A DNA stretch of 34,968 nucleotides, taken from the NCBI GenBank assembly GCA_009693885.1, contig SHWK01000001.1:1-34968 (forward strand). The letters are read 5' to 3'. This stretch comes from Rickettsiales bacterium (GTDB lineage: Bacteria; Pseudomonadota; Alphaproteobacteria; Rickettsiales; UBA1997). Below, piece by piece: positions 7,598-15,158 of the stretch. The number at the start of each line of letters is the position of its first letter. The stretch's first letter is position 1. A program made the translations under genes and the position numbers. Below the pieces are notes generated by a model. It was not told the origin of the DNA and made no database searches. It saw nothing but the letters and a program-made list of their open reading frames with translations.

Positions 7598-7885
7598 ATG
7601 AACAAAAAATTTATTAAATCAATGGTTGCTGCTATTGCAGGTTTAGGCCTTCTTTCTTCTTGCTCTATGATGAGCGGAAAAGATTCTCACAAATGTGGTG
7701 GAAAAAATAGCTGTAAAGGTAAAGGTAAAGCTATAGAAGATTCTAACAAATGTTCCTCTTCTAAAAAAGAAGAAGCTAAAAAAGCAGAATCTAACAATTG
7801 CGGCGCTAAAAATGGCTGTTCTGCAGCTAAAGCTGATGTAGCAAAAACTAGCAAATCTAAAAAATCTACCACTAAAAAGAATTAA
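7598..7885 (+). CDS. Bufferin-like Cys-rich RiPP precursor with lipobox
   Basis: This 95-aa protein sits directly before a DUF692/DUF2063 pair, the signature context of bufferin-type metallophore precursors. Residues 1-21 are a signal peptide ending LLSSC, a lipobox-like site with Cys22. The mature part is Lys/Ser-rich with five further Cys: C33, C39, C52, C68 and C74. Two matching motifs, CGGKNSC (33-39) and CGAKNGC (68-74), recall the CxGKNxC sequences of BufA-type peptides. Three repeats of acidic-Ser-[HN]-[KN]-Cys start at residues 29, 48 and 64. The C-terminal 20 residues are Lys/Ser/Thr only. In characterised bufferins, MNIO enzymes convert Cys to heterocycles that bind copper, and the same is inferred here. 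A type II rather than type I signal would be unusual. The symbol bufA is not assigned because the sequence diverges. Confidence 0.8.
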   Translation: MNKKFIKSMVAAIAGLGLLSSCSMMSGKDSHKCGGKNSCKGKGKAIEDSNKCSSSKKEEAKKAESNNCGAKNGCSAAKADVAKTSKSKKSTTKKN

Positions 7886-7899
7886 TTTTTTTGATTCAA

Positions 7900-8787
7900 A
7901 TGAAGTTAGCAAAAAGTCCAACCTCCTCAAATCTTGTCGGGGTTGGGCTTCGCTCTCCACATATTCCTTATATTCTCAAAAATCACCAAAAAGTTTCACA
8001 AAAAATTGGATGGTTCGAAGTTCATAGTGAGAATTATTATAATACTCTATCCTCTTCATCAGCAACCCTTCTTCAGGTTAGAAAAGATTTTCATATCAGC
8101 CTACATTCAGTTGGAAATTCTCTCGGATCAGCACAAAAAATTGATCTAAATCATCTTACTAAACTTAAGCAATTAATTGAAGTTATTGATCCATTTTTAG
8201 TTTCTGATCATATTTCTTGGGGCTTAATTGATGGAAAGCACTCAAATGATTTATTACCCCTACCCTACAGCAAAGAGGCTGTAAAAACCCTGTCAGACAA
8301 TATCTCTATAATGCAAGATTTTCTAGGGAGAGAAATTTTAATTGAAAATCCATCAACTTATTTAGCTTATAAACATTCTGAAATGAGCGAAGTTGATTTT
8401 ATTAATATCGTTACAAAAAAAACTGGCTGTAAATTGCTACTCGATATAAATAATATTTATGTTAGTGCACAAAATAATGCGCAATTTGATCCAATAGATT
8501 ATCTTAATCAAGTCGATAAAAAAATTGTCAAAGAAATTCACTTAGCTGGGCATTCCAAAGTGCAAATTTTTGATGGTAAAAAACATCAACAAATTTTGAT
8601 TGATACCCATAATGATTTAGTTTGCGATGAGGTGTGGAGCCTTTATAATCATGCCGTTAAAAGACTTGGCAAAATTCCAACTTTATTAGAATGGGATCAA
8701 GATATTCCAGAATTTAAAGTTTTTGTTAGCGAGGCTAAAAAAGCTAAAAAAATTCTCTTTAACGGATCAATAAAAAAACCGACCTAA
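7900..8787 (+). CDS. DUF692 family multinuclear non-heme iron oxidase (BufB-like)
   Basis: This is a MNIO (DUF692) TIM-barrel enzyme that modifies Cys residues of a ribosomal peptide using a di- or tri-iron centre. I chose the ATG at 7900 (295 aa); a TTG at 7891 is possible. Family motifs appear in order: GVGLRSPH (14-21), WFEVHSENY (38-46), SLHSVG with H69, SDHISW with H104, IENPSTY with E149, LLDINNIYVSA (180-190) with D182, EIHLAGH with H214, DTHND with D235 and H237, and LLEWD with E264 and D266. These are the expected metal-binding His/Glu/Asp/Asn positions, so the enzyme looks intact. It starts 14 nt after the Cys-rich precursor and overlaps the DUF2063 gene by 1 nt. The likely substrate is the upstream precursor. 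Confidence 0.92.
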   Translation: MKLAKSPTSSNLVGVGLRSPHIPYILKNHQKVSQKIGWFEVHSENYYNTLSSSSATLLQVRKDFHISLHSVGNSLGSAQKIDLNHLTKLKQLIEVIDPFLVSDHISWGLIDGKHSNDLLPLPYSKEAVKTLSDNISIMQDFLGREILIENPSTYLAYKHSEMSEVDFINIVTKKTGCKLLLDINNIYVSAQNNAQFDPIDYLNQVDKKIVKEIHLAGHSKVQIFDGKKHQQILIDTHNDLVCDEVWSLYNHAVKRLGKIPTLLEWDQDIPEFKVFVSEAKKAKKILFNGSIKKPT

Positions 8788-9554
8788 TGGATCCTAAAAA
8801 CTCAATAACATTATTAGATCTACAACAAGAGTTTTTTGCCCATTTATATGATGATAAAAAACTAAAAATTACCGACTCTCTTGTTCCTTATTCTAACCTT
8901 GAAGCTCTAGCGCGCTTAAATATTTATCGTAATAATGTTTTTGGCAATTTTTCCTCTGTTTTATCTGCGATTTTTAATGTGACTAATAAGATTGTTGGTG
9001 ATGAAAAATTTTCTGCTTTTGTTGAGCAATATATAAAATCTTATTATTCACATAGCGGAAATCTTGATGAATATGGTGAGTTTTTCCCACAATTTCTAAA
9101 TAAAATATTAAGAAAACATAAATTAAGCTATTTATCAGACCTTGCTACGCTTGAATTAGCTCATTATAAAACTTTTTTTGCTGAAAAAATCAAGGATGAA
9201 TTTCCTCTAAAAAAGTTTAAAAAAATATCTCCAGAACATTTTTCAAATCTAGCATTCGCTCTTCATCCATCATGTGTTTTATTTTCTTCAAAATTTCCAA
9301 TTTATTCAATTTGGAATAAGGCAAAAAAATCTAGCAGCAAAAAAGCAGAATTTATACTAGTGGCCAATAGCATGCAACCATTGGTTACAGAGCTATCTGA
9401 AACTGAATTTTTATTTTTAATTGAAATTGGTGAGGGTAAAAAACTTTATCAAGTCTATCAAAAAATTTGTAAAAAAATAAAAAAAGAAGTTGATATAGGA
9501 AAGATATTGAATCACTTTATTACAACTAGAATAATTATTGATTTTTCAACATAA
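8787..9554 (+). CDS. DUF2063 (HvfC/BufC-type) MNIO partner protein
   Basis: This 255-aa protein has an N-terminal DUF2063 domain (about 8-95). It shows the typical opening LLDLQQEFFAHL, the core LARLNIYRNNVFGNFSSVL (about 44-62), and the Y-x-x-S-G-N-L-D-EYGEFFPQFL segment (about 79-100). The C-terminal half (about 110-255) is less conserved and resembles the family's RRE-like/winged region. In DUF692-DUF2063 systems this protein binds and presents the precursor to the MNIO enzyme. Its ATG overlaps the MNIO stop by 1 nt (TAATG), so coupled translation and stoichiometric production are likely. ThiL starts 12 nt downstream and may share the transcript. No DoxX-like fourth gene, present in some bufferin operons, is seen. 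Confidence 0.88.
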   Translation: MDPKNSITLLDLQQEFFAHLYDDKKLKITDSLVPYSNLEALARLNIYRNNVFGNFSSVLSAIFNVTNKIVGDEKFSAFVEQYIKSYYSHSGNLDEYGEFFPQFLNKILRKHKLSYLSDLATLELAHYKTFFAEKIKDEFPLKKFKKISPEHFSNLAFALHPSCVLFSSKFPIYSIWNKAKKSSSKKAEFILVANSMQPLVTELSETEFLFLIEIGEGKKLYQVYQKICKKIKKEVDIGKILNHFITTRIIIDFST

Positions 9555-9566
9555 TTAACTTTAAGA

Positions 9567-10556
9567 ATGGCAAAAAATATAGCCGAATTCTCTATTATTG
9601 ATGAATTTTTTAAACCACTAACAAACTCTGTTGCAGCTGCGCAGAACTTGGCTGATGATGTAGCAAAAATTTCCTTAAAAAAAGGAGAAGACTTGGTTAT
9701 CAGCAAAGATATGATTGTTGAAGATGTTCATTTTTTAAGAAAAGATGGCGGATTTAAAATTGCCTCCAAGTTGTTGCGATCCAATCTTTCTGATATTGCT
9801 GCCGCTGGCGCAAAGCCAATTTATTACATGTTAGGATTCTCTAAAGATAATAAAATGGATAAATCTTTTTTTACAGAATTCGCTCGCGGTCTTAAAGAAT
9901 CACAAGATGAATTTGGCATTTCTTTAATTGGTGGTGATACAGTAAAAACATCTAGCAAATTGTTTTTTTCAATAACAATTCTTGGTATAGTTAAAGAAAA
10001 TCAAAATTTATTGCGTAAAAATGGCAAAAAAGATGATATAGTTTTTGTTTCAGGAAATATTGGCGACGCCGCTATAGGGCTAATGTTGGCACGAGGTTCA
10101 AAACTTGATTTGATCGCTGACGAAAAAAAATATTTTTTAGCACGGCACTTTTTTCCAACTCCAAGAATCAAACTAGGACAATCCCTCGCCTCACAGAATC
10201 TCTCGCACTGCGCTATTGATGTTTCTGACGGTCTATTGGCTGATTTACAGCATATTTGCGAAGAATCAAATCTATCAGCATTTATTTATCAAAGCAGAAT
10301 TCCTCTTACAATTACAAAAAAAACTTTACCTAAGAGCATTTCTCCACTTGATTTAATTAGTGCTGGAGACGATTATGAGTTAATCTTTACAGCGAAAAAA
10401 TCTGCTGAAAAAAAGATTTTACGGTTAGCAAAAACTTTAAAAATAAAAATCACTGCCATTGGCTATTTAAAAAATGCCACAAAAAAACCGACTGTCACGA
10501 TACTTGATAACAGTGATAAGCCAATAAATTTTTCTAAATATGGCTACCAGCATTAA
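9567..10556 (+). CDS. thiL: Thiamine-monophosphate kinase (ThiL)
   Basis: ThiL phosphorylates thiamine monophosphate to the coenzyme thiamine diphosphate, with ATP. At 329 aa its length is normal. Motifs of the PurM/ThiL superfamily are visible: LADDVAKI (28-35), ISKDMIVEDVHF (45-56) with Mg-binding Asp residues, SNLSDIAAAGAKP (71-83), LIGGDTVKT (about 119-127), DVSDGLLADLQHI (about 217-229) and AGDDYELIF (about 265-273). It starts 12 nt after the DUF2063 gene, yet a functional link with the RiPP cluster is unlikely. Its 3' end overlaps the RDD gene by 17 nt. No other thiamine genes are in the window. Confidence 0.95.
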   Translation: MAKNIAEFSIIDEFFKPLTNSVAAAQNLADDVAKISLKKGEDLVISKDMIVEDVHFLRKDGGFKIASKLLRSNLSDIAAAGAKPIYYMLGFSKDNKMDKSFFTEFARGLKESQDEFGISLIGGDTVKTSSKLFFSITILGIVKENQNLLRKNGKKDDIVFVSGNIGDAAIGLMLARGSKLDLIADEKKYFLARHFFPTPRIKLGQSLASQNLSHCAIDVSDGLLADLQHICEESNLSAFIYQSRIPLTITKKTLPKSISPLDLISAGDDYELIFTAKKSAEKKILRLAKTLKIKITAIGYLKNATKKPTVTILDNSDKPINFSKYGYQH

Positions 10557-11187
10557 TGATGTAGAATATGTCAGCTCCTTTAAAAGAAGCACTGCAATTT
10601 CAATTGATATGATGATTGTAATGTTTTTTAGAATTGTTATAGCGCAACTTCTTGGAGTTCTGTGGATTAACAATACTATTGCAAAATTTATAGCAGATTT
10701 TCACGAACATTTTGGCACTGAAGTGATCAAAAATAATCCAGAACATATTGAATATATCATCCATCATTTCGCTTTTCGTGAAATGTTATTTTTTTATTTT
10801 ATCATACTATCAATTGGCTTGGTTTATCACGCTTACCTCAATTCTTCAGCTTGGCAAGCCACTATTGGCAAAAGAGTCATGAATATCCAAATTGTAAAAG
10901 CAAATCATCTAAAAATTGGCTTCGGCACAGCAGTCCTTCACTATATTTTATCGATACTGCCAATTATTTATATTATTTATATTTTTGTATTCTTGGTAAA
11001 TAATAACTTAACATTATTCCATGCCATTACCCATACACCATTTAATATATTCTTTGGATTTTTATCTATTATGTGGATTCAAATTCATAGCTTTACCAAA
11101 AGAAAAACCACTATGTATGATCTAATATGTAAGGTAGTTTTTATTCATGGAAAAGTAGATACAAAATTACCTTGGAGCAAGATTTAA
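10540..11187 (+). CDS. RDD family membrane protein
   Basis: This 215-aa inner-membrane protein has an RDD domain. It shows the N-terminal FKRSTAISIDMMIVM (about 14-28), where RxxAxxID replaces the classic R-x-x-A-x-x-[IL]D motif. The inter-helix segment ATIGKRVMNIQIV (about 107-119) matches the family's TPGKRLLGLRVV. About four hydrophobic helices are visible, with a long polar loop near 45-80 rich in His. Function is unknown for most of the family; some members transport ions or compatible solutes. The start overlaps the thiL end by 17 nt, and the AsmA-like gene follows 12 nt later, so a thiL-RDD-asmA transcript is likely. Confidence 0.82.
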   Translation: MATSINDVEYVSSFKRSTAISIDMMIVMFFRIVIAQLLGVLWINNTIAKFIADFHEHFGTEVIKNNPEHIEYIIHHFAFREMLFFYFIILSIGLVYHAYLNSSAWQATIGKRVMNIQIVKANHLKIGFGTAVLHYILSILPIIYIIYIFVFLVNNNLTLFHAITHTPFNIFFGFLSIMWIQIHSFTKRKTTMYDLICKVVFIHGKVDTKLPWSKI

Positions 11188-11199
11188 TATTTGTGATAA

Positions 11200-14199
11200 A
11201 TGTCAAATAAAAAACATACCAATCATGAGGAAGCCAATTACAACAAGGCTTCCCGTCTTCATGTCAAAAAAAATAAAATTAGTTTATTCTATAAAATAAA
11301 CTTTTTTGTTATACTTTTTATTTCATTGATCTTGCTTTATTTTATAATTTTAGTTTCAGCAAAACCAAAATCTTTTCCCTACATTACCAAAAAAGTTGAA
11401 ACATATCTTCAAGAAAACTTCGGCAAAGATATTGCAATCGATAGCTCTTATATTGGCTTCACAAAATATGGAAGCTTCAAAATTTCAGTTAATAATTTAA
11501 AAATTAACAAATTAAATGATGATGGCACTAGTCAAGAATTTGAGATACCTGTTATTGAGGGAGAGCTGCCTTTATATAATGTTATATTGCTAAATTTTAC
11601 TCCAAGTAAAATAAAAGTTATCGATCCAACAATTATTTTTCATCCCTCTAGCAACACCACATTAGATAAGGCGGCTAGCGACCCGCAAAACCCACTGATT
11701 TATTCTGCGCCATTAATTAGTTTTTTATCGGCAATCAAAAATGATAGACTTCTAATTAAAATTTTTGAAATGCAGAATCTAAAATTTATTATTAGAAAAG
11801 AAAATAAATCTGATACCGAAATATTTCTCAAAGAATCTCGTATTAAAGTTGAATCAAAAAATAGATTTTCTAATGAGGCTTTACAAATTTCATCAGTAAA
11901 CATTGTAAGCTTTAACCATGGTTCTGACATTCATTTAAACGCAAATTGTAAATTTAATGCGCAAGATAGCACTCTTTGCGCTCTCGCCTTATCAAATTTA
12001 TCAACTGGGTCAATTGCCAGTTTAAACCCCGCTTTAGCTGCTATTTATCAAGTCAATACATCGATAAACGCTACCGCAACTCTCATAATAAAAAACCAAC
12101 AAATTCACGGCCTCTCTTTTAAAGCTCAAGCCAAAAATGGTTATTTTGATTTACCTGAATTTTTTAGTAAAAAAATTAATTTCTCAAATTTAATATTAAG
12201 TGGCGATTATAATAATGATCTTGATGTTCTTAATTTATCATCTATCGAAGCTGATCTTGATGCGGATAAAAATAATCAAAGCACAATAAAAGAAAAACAC
12301 TTATTGATGTCACTTTATGTTACTAATTTACAGAGTACTCAGAATAAAAAATCAAATTTTGATATTAGGCTATCAAATGTTCCAACCAATCAAATAGAGG
12401 GCTTTTGGCCAATTTCTATTCCTGGTCAAGATATAAGAAAATGGGTAGTTGCACATATTAGTGATGGAAAAATTGAAAATGCATTTGCAAAATTTTCTCT
12501 ATCAACAATAGCTGGAGTTACCAATCTTGATAGAATTGATTCGCAAATTTCCTTCACTAATTTAAGCCTAAATTATAATGAATATTTCCCAAAAATTACT
12601 GCTCTAAAAGGAATGGCAGTATTTACAAAAAATCAAATGAATATTGCTATTGCAGGCGCCGATGTATTGGGCAGCAAAATTTATGATGCTAATGTTGCAA
12701 TCGACGATTTTAGCTCCCCAATCACAATATTAAATATTGCTGGAAACCTTTCTGGCAATGCTGCAGATGGTATAAAGCATGCTGATTATAAATCATCTTT
12801 TGCCGCAGAAATAGAAAAATATTTCAATGGAAGCGCCGTTGGAAATTTCACTATTAAAATTCCTCTACAAGAAACAGTTGCCCTAAAAGATATTTATATT
12901 TTAGCCAATGAAAAAATAGAAAATCTTAATAATGTTTATGTAAAAGGTGCCATCGCTGTAAATTCTGTTAAAAACTTCAATAGCAACAGCTTTATTACCT
13001 CAATTGATTTAACAGCTGCTACCTTGGAATTTAAGGCATTTGATATTGATAAAAAACTATCAATCCCCAGTGGAATTAATTTTTCTTTTATTGTTTCTGA
13101 CGATGATAATATTCAATTAAAAAATATTAATTTGTGGAAAAAAGATAATATTATTGAAAATAAAAAATCAATAATTGCTGAAGCAAAGCTATCTGGCGAT
13201 ATATCATTTGGAACCGCTCCATTCATACTTACAGCTCTTAATTTAAAAAATCAAAACTTTGGCAAAAATAATTATTCTTTTTCCTACCAAAATAATGAGA
13301 AACAAAAATCACAAACAATTTCTGTTAGTGGAAAAATTTTAAATTTAGCCGCCTTCCTTCAAAACAAACTACCATTTACCAGCTCTTCAAATGATGCGGG
13401 AAGGATCTCTCTTAAGGTTGCTATAGATAAGGTGCTATTGGTTAATAAAAAATATCTCAACAAGTTGTATCTATCATTAAATTATGTTAATGGAATTTTT
13501 TACAACAGCACTATCAAAACCAACTATAGCAAACAACAAAGCCTTAATTTATATACCACTGAGCGCAAACCAAAAGAAAATTTTACAACTATTATAGGCG
13601 CAGTTACTGATGTTGGATATCTGGCTGAGGGCTTAAATATTTCAGATACAATTTTTGGAGGAAGTGCAAAAATTAAAATCACCAATCAAATAACCAACAC
13701 TTTGCCAACCTTTATTGGTGAGGTTAAAATTGATAATGATATAACTTTCTATGAAAACAATATCACTAAACTCTTAGCAAAAAATACACTTTTTTCTACC
13801 ATTAAAGATACGATTTTTTCTAATAATAAAACTATTTTTAATACAGTGAAGCTCAATTTTACCTTTAGCAAAATGAACCTTCAGATAGATTCATTTATAG
13901 CGAATAATTACAAAATTGGCGTTACAGCTAAGGGATTAATAAATCTTTCTGATAATACTTATGATATTAAAGGAATGATTATTCCTGGATTTGTAATTAA
14001 CAATCTTTTTGGAATTGGAAAAATTCCTTTGATTGGCGGAGTAATTAGTGGCATATTTACTGGCGGCGAAGGCGGTGGATTGTTTGGAATCAAATATGAA
14101 TATAAAAAATTAGATCCTAAAAGAGAAGCTACATTCGAAACCAACAAAGTAAGCGCCTTTGTGCCAGTTAGTATTAGAAATTTATTTGATGGGATTTAA
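11200..14199 (+). CDS. AsmA/YhdP-like inner-membrane anchored lipid-bridge protein, 999 aa
   Basis: This is a large envelope protein with a cytoplasmic basic N-tail, one membrane helix (about 29-51) and a long periplasmic region. The periplasmic part is rich in repeated beta-strand patterns with Asn/Ser/Ile, as in AsmA-like bridge proteins that carry phospholipid between membranes. The C-terminus (about 915-999) matches the AsmA-like C-terminal region of the YhdP/DUF3971 group: IPGFVINNLFGIGKIPLIGG, then a GGEGGGLFGIKYEY turn, then VSAFVPVSIRNLF. Residues from about 95 to 250 resemble the DUF3971 part. Its 3' end is convergent with the surA-like gene, 14 nt apart. TamB is less likely because the C-terminal signature fits YhdP better. 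Confidence 0.85.
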   Translation: MSNKKHTNHEEANYNKASRLHVKKNKISLFYKINFFVILFISLILLYFIILVSAKPKSFPYITKKVETYLQENFGKDIAIDSSYIGFTKYGSFKISVNNLKINKLNDDGTSQEFEIPVIEGELPLYNVILLNFTPSKIKVIDPTIIFHPSSNTTLDKAASDPQNPLIYSAPLISFLSAIKNDRLLIKIFEMQNLKFIIRKENKSDTEIFLKESRIKVESKNRFSNEALQISSVNIVSFNHGSDIHLNANCKFNAQDSTLCALALSNLSTGSIASLNPALAAIYQVNTSINATATLIIKNQQIHGLSFKAQAKNGYFDLPEFFSKKINFSNLILSGDYNNDLDVLNLSSIEADLDADKNNQSTIKEKHLLMSLYVTNLQSTQNKKSNFDIRLSNVPTNQIEGFWPISIPGQDIRKWVVAHISDGKIENAFAKFSLSTIAGVTNLDRIDSQISFTNLSLNYNEYFPKITALKGMAVFTKNQMNIAIAGADVLGSKIYDANVAIDDFSSPITILNIAGNLSGNAADGIKHADYKSSFAAEIEKYFNGSAVGNFTIKIPLQETVALKDIYILANEKIENLNNVYVKGAIAVNSVKNFNSNSFITSIDLTAATLEFKAFDIDKKLSIPSGINFSFIVSDDDNIQLKNINLWKKDNIIENKKSIIAEAKLSGDISFGTAPFILTALNLKNQNFGKNNYSFSYQNNEKQKSQTISVSGKILNLAAFLQNKLPFTSSSNDAGRISLKVAIDKVLLVNKKYLNKLYLSLNYVNGIFYNSTIKTNYSKQQSLNLYTTERKPKENFTTIIGAVTDVGYLAEGLNISDTIFGGSAKIKITNQITNTLPTFIGEVKIDNDITFYENNITKLLAKNTLFSTIKDTIFSNNKTIFNTVKLNFTFSKMNLQIDSFIANNYKIGVTAKGLINLSDNTYDIKGMIIPGFVINNLFGIGKIPLIGGVISGIFTGGEGGGLFGIKYEYKKLDPKREATFETNKVSAFVPVSIRNLFDGI

Positions 14200-14213
14200 A
14201 ACTATTGAGGCAA

Positions 14214-15158
14214 TTACATCAAGCGCAGCAACTTCTCACGATCAGCTTCAATAAAAGAATTTTTGTGCAAATCGATCAAATAGCTTTTTGATTCCGTCCC
14301 CAACTCTCTCGTAAATATTTTTTTACGCGCTTCGGCCGCATCATTTTCTTTTAATTCAGTCACTGATTTTTTATCAAGCAATCTAAAAATATAGTAGCCA
14401 TCCGATAAAAATACCGGATCAGAATATTCGTTTTTATCCAAAGCACTAATTGAATCATAAATTTTAATATCAATATCAGCGCGAGAAACCCAGCCGATCT
14501 CGCCGTCACCCTCAGATGTAGGGCTACGAGAAAATTGTTTAACAATAGTTTTAAAATTTGCGCCATGCTTTAATTCCACAACTAGCTTTGTTGCCAGAAG
14601 CTTTGCATCTTTTTCATCTGGGATAAAAATTTCTGCAATCAAAAATTTTGTAATATCAGTATTTAATTTTTGCTGCTCTAAAAACTCTTTAATCTCAGAA
14701 TCAGTAATTTTAATGCGTGATTTCACGGAATTAGAAATAATTTGTGACCAAATTAAATCTGCTTTAATTTGATTGCGATAAGCAGAAAAAGATATTTTTT
14801 TACTAGCAAAATATTTTTTTAAATTAGCGGTATTTTTTTTCTGTCTTTCAGCTAAAGATTCAACAACGCCATCAATTTCAGCATTAGTTAATTCTATGTG
14901 CAACTTATCGCCTTCTTGTCGAATAAGCTCTTCATCAATCATTTTATCAATAATTTGATTGAGCAATAATCGCTTTTCTTCAGAAGAATTTACTTTGATT
15001 TTTGATTCGGAGATAACAAAATTATAACGATCTTCAAGATCAGAAAAAGAAATGACACGATTGTTAACTTTAGCTATTATAAAGCCAGTTTCAGCATTTG
15101 CAGAGCAGATTAGAGAGATAAAAAAAATTACAGAAATAAAAACTCGAAAGAAAATCAT
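14214..15158 (-). CDS. surA: SurA-like periplasmic peptidyl-prolyl isomerase (parvulin)
   Basis: This 314-aa protein has a signal peptide (about 1-22, cleaved near SANA-E). A SurA N-terminal chaperone domain (about 25-165) carries the pattern VNNRVISFSDLEDRYN, and a parvulin domain (about 170-265) includes FKTIVKQFSRSPTSEGDGEIGWVSR and GYYIFRLLDK. It acts in the periplasm, escorting unfolded outer-membrane proteins to the BAM machine. It has a single parvulin domain, as in many alphaproteobacteria, where E. coli SurA has two. The start codon overlaps the ctpA stop by 4 nt (ATGA), so it is the last gene of a tightly coupled envelope-quality operon. The symbol follows domain architecture; PpiD-like alternatives lack this signal-peptide layout. 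Confidence 0.86.
   Translation of the reverse strand: MIFFRVFISVIFFISLICSANAETGFIIAKVNNRVISFSDLEDRYNFVISESKIKVNSSEEKRLLLNQIIDKMIDEELIRQEGDKLHIELTNAEIDGVVESLAERQKKNTANLKKYFASKKISFSAYRNQIKADLIWSQIISNSVKSRIKITDSEIKEFLEQQKLNTDITKFLIAEIFIPDEKDAKLLATKLVVELKHGANFKTIVKQFSRSPTSEGDGEIGWVSRADIDIKIYDSISALDKNEYSDPVFLSDGYYIFRLLDKKSVTELKENDAAEARKKIFTRELGTESKSYLIDLHKNSFIEADREKLLRLM

Noticed and set aside
7643..7960. Minus-strand open frame antisense to the Cys-rich precursor (Phe/Ser/Arg-rich, 105 aa)
   Set aside because: It is a shadow of the Lys/Ser-rich coding frame. The plus-strand gene has a signal peptide and the expected neighbours.
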